64,000 bases of DNA from Sepiola atlantica (lineage: Eukaryota; Mollusca; Cephalopoda; Sepiida; Sepiolidae): NCBI GenBank assembly GCA_963556195.1, contig OY744520.1, positions 1,537,001 to 1,601,000 of the forward strand, written 5' to 3'. The stretch's first letter is position 1. Every line of letters starts with the position of its first letter. The notes beneath the pieces are model-generated. The model ran no database searches and had not been told where the DNA came from. It worked only from the letters and a program-made list of their open reading frames with translations. A program made the translations under genes and the position numbers. Below, piece after piece: positions 60,106 to 64,000 of this stretch.

Positions 60106-60304
60106 ATATTGACTATTTCGTATATTACTTATGAGGATAAATTAATCCACTTATATTTTTATAAGTACGTTAATTTTGTTGTTGACCTCTTTCGTTTAAG
60201 AGCAGGACCAATTAAGAGTCCAATAAATTTTGATAAATGTTTCTAAACTATATTACCATTCATCAGAGTATAAATAATTTTATTGAAAATTGAATAAGTT
60301 TAAT

Positions 60305-60942
60305 GTCTTAAAAGTCTTGAACTTATTCTAGCACTAAAACAATGAACTTATTCAGGCTTTGAAGTTATTCCGGCTTTTAAAAGCTTTGAACTAATCCGGG
60401 TTTTCAAGATATTGACCTTATCCGAGCATTAAAGGTTCTGAAGTTATTCGGGCATTAAAGGCTCTAGAGTTATCCGAAAATAAAAGGTACTAGAGTTATC
60501 CGGGCATTATAGGCCTGGAAGTGATCCAGGCATCAAAGGCTCTAGTTATCCGGGCATTAAATGCCTTAAAATTATTCGGGCATTTAATGCCTTGAAGTTA
60601 TCCGGGCATTTAATGCCTTGAAGTTATCCGGGCATTAAAGGCTCTAGAGTTATCCGGGCATTAAAGGCTCTGGAGTTATCCGGGCATTAAAGGCTCTGGA
60701 GTTATCCGGGCATTAAAGGCTCTAGAGTTATCCGGGCTTTAAAGGCTCTAGAGTTATCCGGGCTTTAAAGGCTCTAGAGTTATCCGGGCTTTAAAGGCTC
60801 TAGAGTTATCCGGGCTTTAAAGGCTCTAGAGTTATCCGGGCTTTAAAGGCTCTAGAGTTATCCGGGCTTTAAAGGCTCTAGAGTTATCCGGGCTTTAAAG
60901 GCTCTAGAGTTATCTGAACTTTAAAGGCTTTGAATTTATTCC
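60305..60942. repeat. 26-bp minisatellite, about 24 copies
   Basis: Unit GAGTTATCCGGGCTTTAAAG plus GCTCTA. Copies at 60700-60912 are identical. Units towards 60305 diverge progressively and those at 60540-60620 have TTAATGCC in place of the AAGGC part. The gradient indicates expansion from the 60.7-60.9 kb side. Confidence 0.98.
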
Positions 60943-60954
60943 GTTTCAAAAACG

Positions 60955-61205
60955 TGTTTTTTTTTAGTGGGTCTATTTAATCTGCACATTCAGCAAGAAA
61001 AATTCTATTAAAAACTACAGTGTGGCAGACCGACCAATGGACAGCAGTTTTTATAGAGATGCTTGGATGCATCTAAAATAAATTGCATCCATTCAATCTG
61101 TACGTTTAGCAATAAAAAAGATATTACAAAGTGAAACGTGACAGACCTACAGACGAGAAAAATCTTTCATAAAAATACTTGGACGCATTTAAAAACTAAT
61201 TTAAC
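60955..61205. repeat. dispersed element U, copy 2
   Basis: Contains GGCAGACCGACCAATGGACA, GGATGCATCTAAAATAAA, AATCTGTACGTTTAGCAA and AACGTGACAGACC. Related to 33830-34048, the element that adjoins the 37-bp minisatellite. Confidence 0.65.
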
Positions 61206-62780
61206 AAACAAAGAAAACATTATTGTTATTTCAATAAAACATTTTTATTTATTCTAAAACATCCCATTGTTTTAATAAAGAGAATTTCTAGTGGGAGTTC
61301 CATAGGGATGGGTATGTACGGTGACATATTTTCAGTTTTTTTAAAACATATATATATAAAATGTGGCCCGGATTTTTAAAGTTGAACTTAAATAACATTT
61401 AAGCTGACAAATAAAACTTTGATTCTGACTAGCCAATTTTCATTTGTTATTGTTGTACCATATCATTTACTATAGACTAACAGACTTTGTTGCATGTTAT
61501 TTTCAAAAAGAATATTTAAACCTGGTCCAGCAGTGTGGTAATATATGGACATTCTTAAATAATCGCCTTCAAAGAAAGCTCACTCAAGGAAAATAACGCT
61601 TATTAAAAGAATAAAAGTTATTCACTTTAGTTAGTAGTGTTTCTTACTTTCTTTTAATATAAACATGTTTACAAAACACATTTTAAAACTAATGAAGTCC
61701 AGGCAACATCTAGTTCAGAATAAAATTATTAAATTTTGCCCTCCCTTCCAATTAATCTAATTTAAATTAAAAAATATTTTTGTTTGCTACATTAATGAAT
61801 TTTGTATTTGTTTATTTATTTTTTGTTTTATTTTCTTTAACTGATTAATTCTAATCACTTTTCTTCCGTTTGTGCAACTTTAAAAAAATATTTTTTAATT
61901 AAAACAAATTCAATTTTTCTTGAACTCATTTTGTAGCTTTGAATGTTGTCTGTATAAATGTTGTGTATTGAAGATTTTGTCATTTTTACATCTGTTGTTT
62001 ATTTTTTATTTTATTTGTTTTGTCATTGTCTTTTGTCATTTGGCTGTCTTTATTTTCTTATCAAGTCTCAAATCTCTGAATACTTACAGCACACACTTAC
62101 AAACAGAAAAGTGACATGTTAATAAGTTTCAATAAGATAGTCTAAAAACAAATATAATACAATTTTGGGTCGGTTTTATTTTATCGATACGAAAGTGATT
62201 ATAAATATTCAAATTGGTGTGCCAAAGAATGATAACTGAATGATTTTATTTTTAAAGACAATTTATAAAAAAAAATGTAAATATTATTAAATAATTCCTA
62301 ATAAGTCAGGATGTAAAATGAAACTGTTTAATTTCATCATTGTTTTTTCTTACAAAATGTTGTTTTTTTTCGGTTTTATGCGAATTGGTATTTTGACAAC
62401 CGACATTTTAACTTTATCAATTATTTGTATACAATTTCAATTTACGAAAACAATTGAATTTAAAAATAAATTTTCAATAAAAAAAATTCCCCCTGTAAAC
62501 ATTGAATCTTTTAGGGGGATAGCTGGCTAAGTATTAGTCGGTAATGGTGGGGGAGGCTATTTTGCATTTGACTTACATAGAAAGCTAAACCCCCTGCTGA
62601 AAATTGGATGTTTCTTTACTAGTTTACATCGCTAATTACAGTGAAATCAGTTTAAGCACTACTACTAAATAACTTCGAAATATATCTACCTTTCAGGTTA
62701 ATTTCCTGTTTGATAATAGATATATTTTGAAGCCGGAAGTAACTAGATTTATCCGCCCCTAAATAATTTTCTTGAAGAAA
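61206..62780. other. AT-rich spacer, no gene
   Basis: Open frames at 61920-62114 and 62318-62530 are hydrophobic AT-driven translations without motifs. No repeats recognised. Confidence 0.35.
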
Positions 62781-62782
62781 AA

Positions 62783-63272
62783 TGGGTGCTTATCCAGAAG
62801 AACCAAAACATGAAAAAAAAGACAAACTGAGAAATATCTATGATTTATGTGCCCGTGACTGAATGAATATATCGTATACCAAAACTCACGTAAATTAATC
62901 AAGTAGTTTTGTTTTATAAAAGAAAATCAAATTTTATCGATACACGGATAATGTTGAGATAACAGCAGCATTAGTGGTCATATTCAAGGGAGCTAACTGG
63001 GATAACACCCAAAATTCTAGACTTTATTTCTCTAGTTTGCAAAAGTTTGTATTATCTCCTTTGGATATGACTAATATGGCACCGATATTTCAACCTTATT
63101 TGTTTATCGATAAAATTTGATTTTCTTTGATGAAATAAAAACTACTTGATTAATTGACATGATTTTTGGTATACAATATATTCATCCCATCACGGGTACA
63201 TCAATCACACAGATGTTTCTCAGTTTGTCTTATTTTTTTCTCCATGTCTCGGTAATTCTGGATAAGCACCAA
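62783..63272. repeat. long inverted repeat, ~225-b arms
   Basis: Arms 62783-63005 and 63047-63272 (GGTGCTTATCCAGAA and complement, TTAATCAAGTAGTTTT, AATCAAATTTTATCGAT) pair along their whole length at roughly 80-85 percent. The spacer is about 41 bp. A transcript would fold into a double-stranded RNA of more than 200 bp. Confidence 0.93.
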
Positions 63273-63279
63273 CAAAAGA

Positions 63280-64000
63280 CGGTCACATTTAATTTCAGTG
63301 TTTTTATTATGTATTAGTTAATGTGTTAAGTGTTACTTTTATTCAAGAAAATGACATAAACCATGATTTTAGTACAGAATAAGTTGGCTGGGAATAATGG
63401 TCACTGTAAATAATTAGCGATCCGAAATTGAACAATTAATTTTATCTATTTTTGTTGTTTATAATCTGTTGTGCTGAAGAATAAAACCAAGAACTGCAAT
63501 TTTATCATAAATATTTTGTACCGTTAAACTAAAAACGATCCAATATATTCTACACTTCTATAGTTTACAAATAAAAAATAAGTGTCATTTAAATGTGTTA
63601 TTTTTATATATTTGTTTTTTTTTAATTACAAAGAGTTTGTTTTAAAATTTAAACTAAAATTGAATGCATTTTTTTCTGTTTAAACAATAAAAAACTTTTT
63701 TTCTTTGTTATTTATACAATTTCTTTTTACTTGAAATGTCTCTTTCAGTTTTCAGAAATTGTGATGGTAATTATTTCCCATCTCCTTGCCTGCATGCGAA
63801 TGATGCTTTACATTTAAAAACCAAAAAAAATGAAAAAAAGAGACTTGGTTATTGCAGCATTGGCCTTTTTTATAGGCATTTTGGAACAAAAAAAAAAACG
63901 AAACCTGTTTATTATTGTTGTTGAACTTTTTGTTAGTTTTGTTTGTTTTTGATTCTTCCCCTACCTCACATTTTTTTTTACCCATTGTCTTGCATTTTTT
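63280..64000. other. AT-rich spacer, no gene
   Basis: Homopolymer A and T runs are frequent. Opposed open frames at 63736-63985 reflect composition. I see nothing functional. Confidence 0.35.

Noticed and set aside
60305..60942. CRISPR array
   Set aside because: The repeats are contiguous with no unique spacers, and the DNA is eukaryotic. It is a minisatellite. The same holds for the 20-, 35- and 37-bp arrays.
1..64000. Bacterial-type operons, ribosome binding sites, promoters or origins
   Set aside because: No run of coding genes exists. The splice-bounded exon, SINEs, LINEs and Penelope elements show animal nuclear DNA.

Overview
The window is AT-rich animal DNA, very probably from a cephalopod and most likely an octopus. 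It has no bacterial or viral gene organisation: no operons, no ribosome binding sites and almost no long open frames. Evidence for a cephalopod is indirect: tRNA-derived SINEs whose 3' end carries the motif GGACGTTAAAC followed by a trinucleotide run, Arg-tRNA-like SINE heads, many Penelope-like elements, dozens of (TA)n tracts, and long intron-like spacers. The genus is an inference.

The only host coding feature I can support well is one 129-bp exon on the + strand (30181-30309), bounded by a pyrimidine tract plus AG and by GTATGT. It encodes part of a NIDO (nidogen-type) domain. The rest looks like intronic or intergenic sequence colonised by mobile elements.

Layout. 0-9 kb: a LINE tail, (TA)n, inverted MITE-like repeats, Ty3/Gypsy integrase and gag debris, and an RTE-like LINE fragment. 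9-12.6 kb: a U2 snRNA-headed SINE with an 11-bp target-site duplication, a tRNA-headed SINE and dispersed repeats. 13-17.8 kb: a LINE reverse transcriptase fragment and a Penelope-like element with a GIY-YIG endonuclease remnant. 18-24 kb: a second U2-headed SINE, a 35-bp minisatellite and two LINE families. 24-28.5 kb: unidentified coding-like remnants, a Ty3/Gypsy pol remnant and a 580-bp hAT element with an exact 8-bp duplication. 28.5-34 kb: the NIDO exon, SINEs and a LINE 3' end. 34-41 kb: a 37-bp minisatellite, large hairpins and hammerhead ribozymes. 41.5-43.9 kb: a 2.4-kb hAT-like element. 44-52 kb: a U2-headed SINE, a repeat-poor block and two Penelope remnants. 53-59.3 kb: the densest hammerhead region. 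59-64 kb: a 26-bp minisatellite and a 490-bp inverted repeat.

The most interesting content is a set of self-cleaving-RNA motifs. Two hammerheads have every core nucleotide and paired stems (37449-37491 minus, 55179-55225 plus). Near-intact ones lie at 48569-48609 and 54823-54869, and many more are decayed. They fall into two designs: minimal hammerheads with a 4-nt palindromic stem III inside Penelope-like terminal repeats, and hammerheads with a closed stem III placed just downstream of a tRNA-like (box A/box B) segment. Two such units sit in tandem at 54.8-55.2 kb, so that two cleavages would release a 356-nt RNA, as in retrozymes. Many of the ribozyme elements are arranged as inverted pairs that would fold into long double-stranded RNA.
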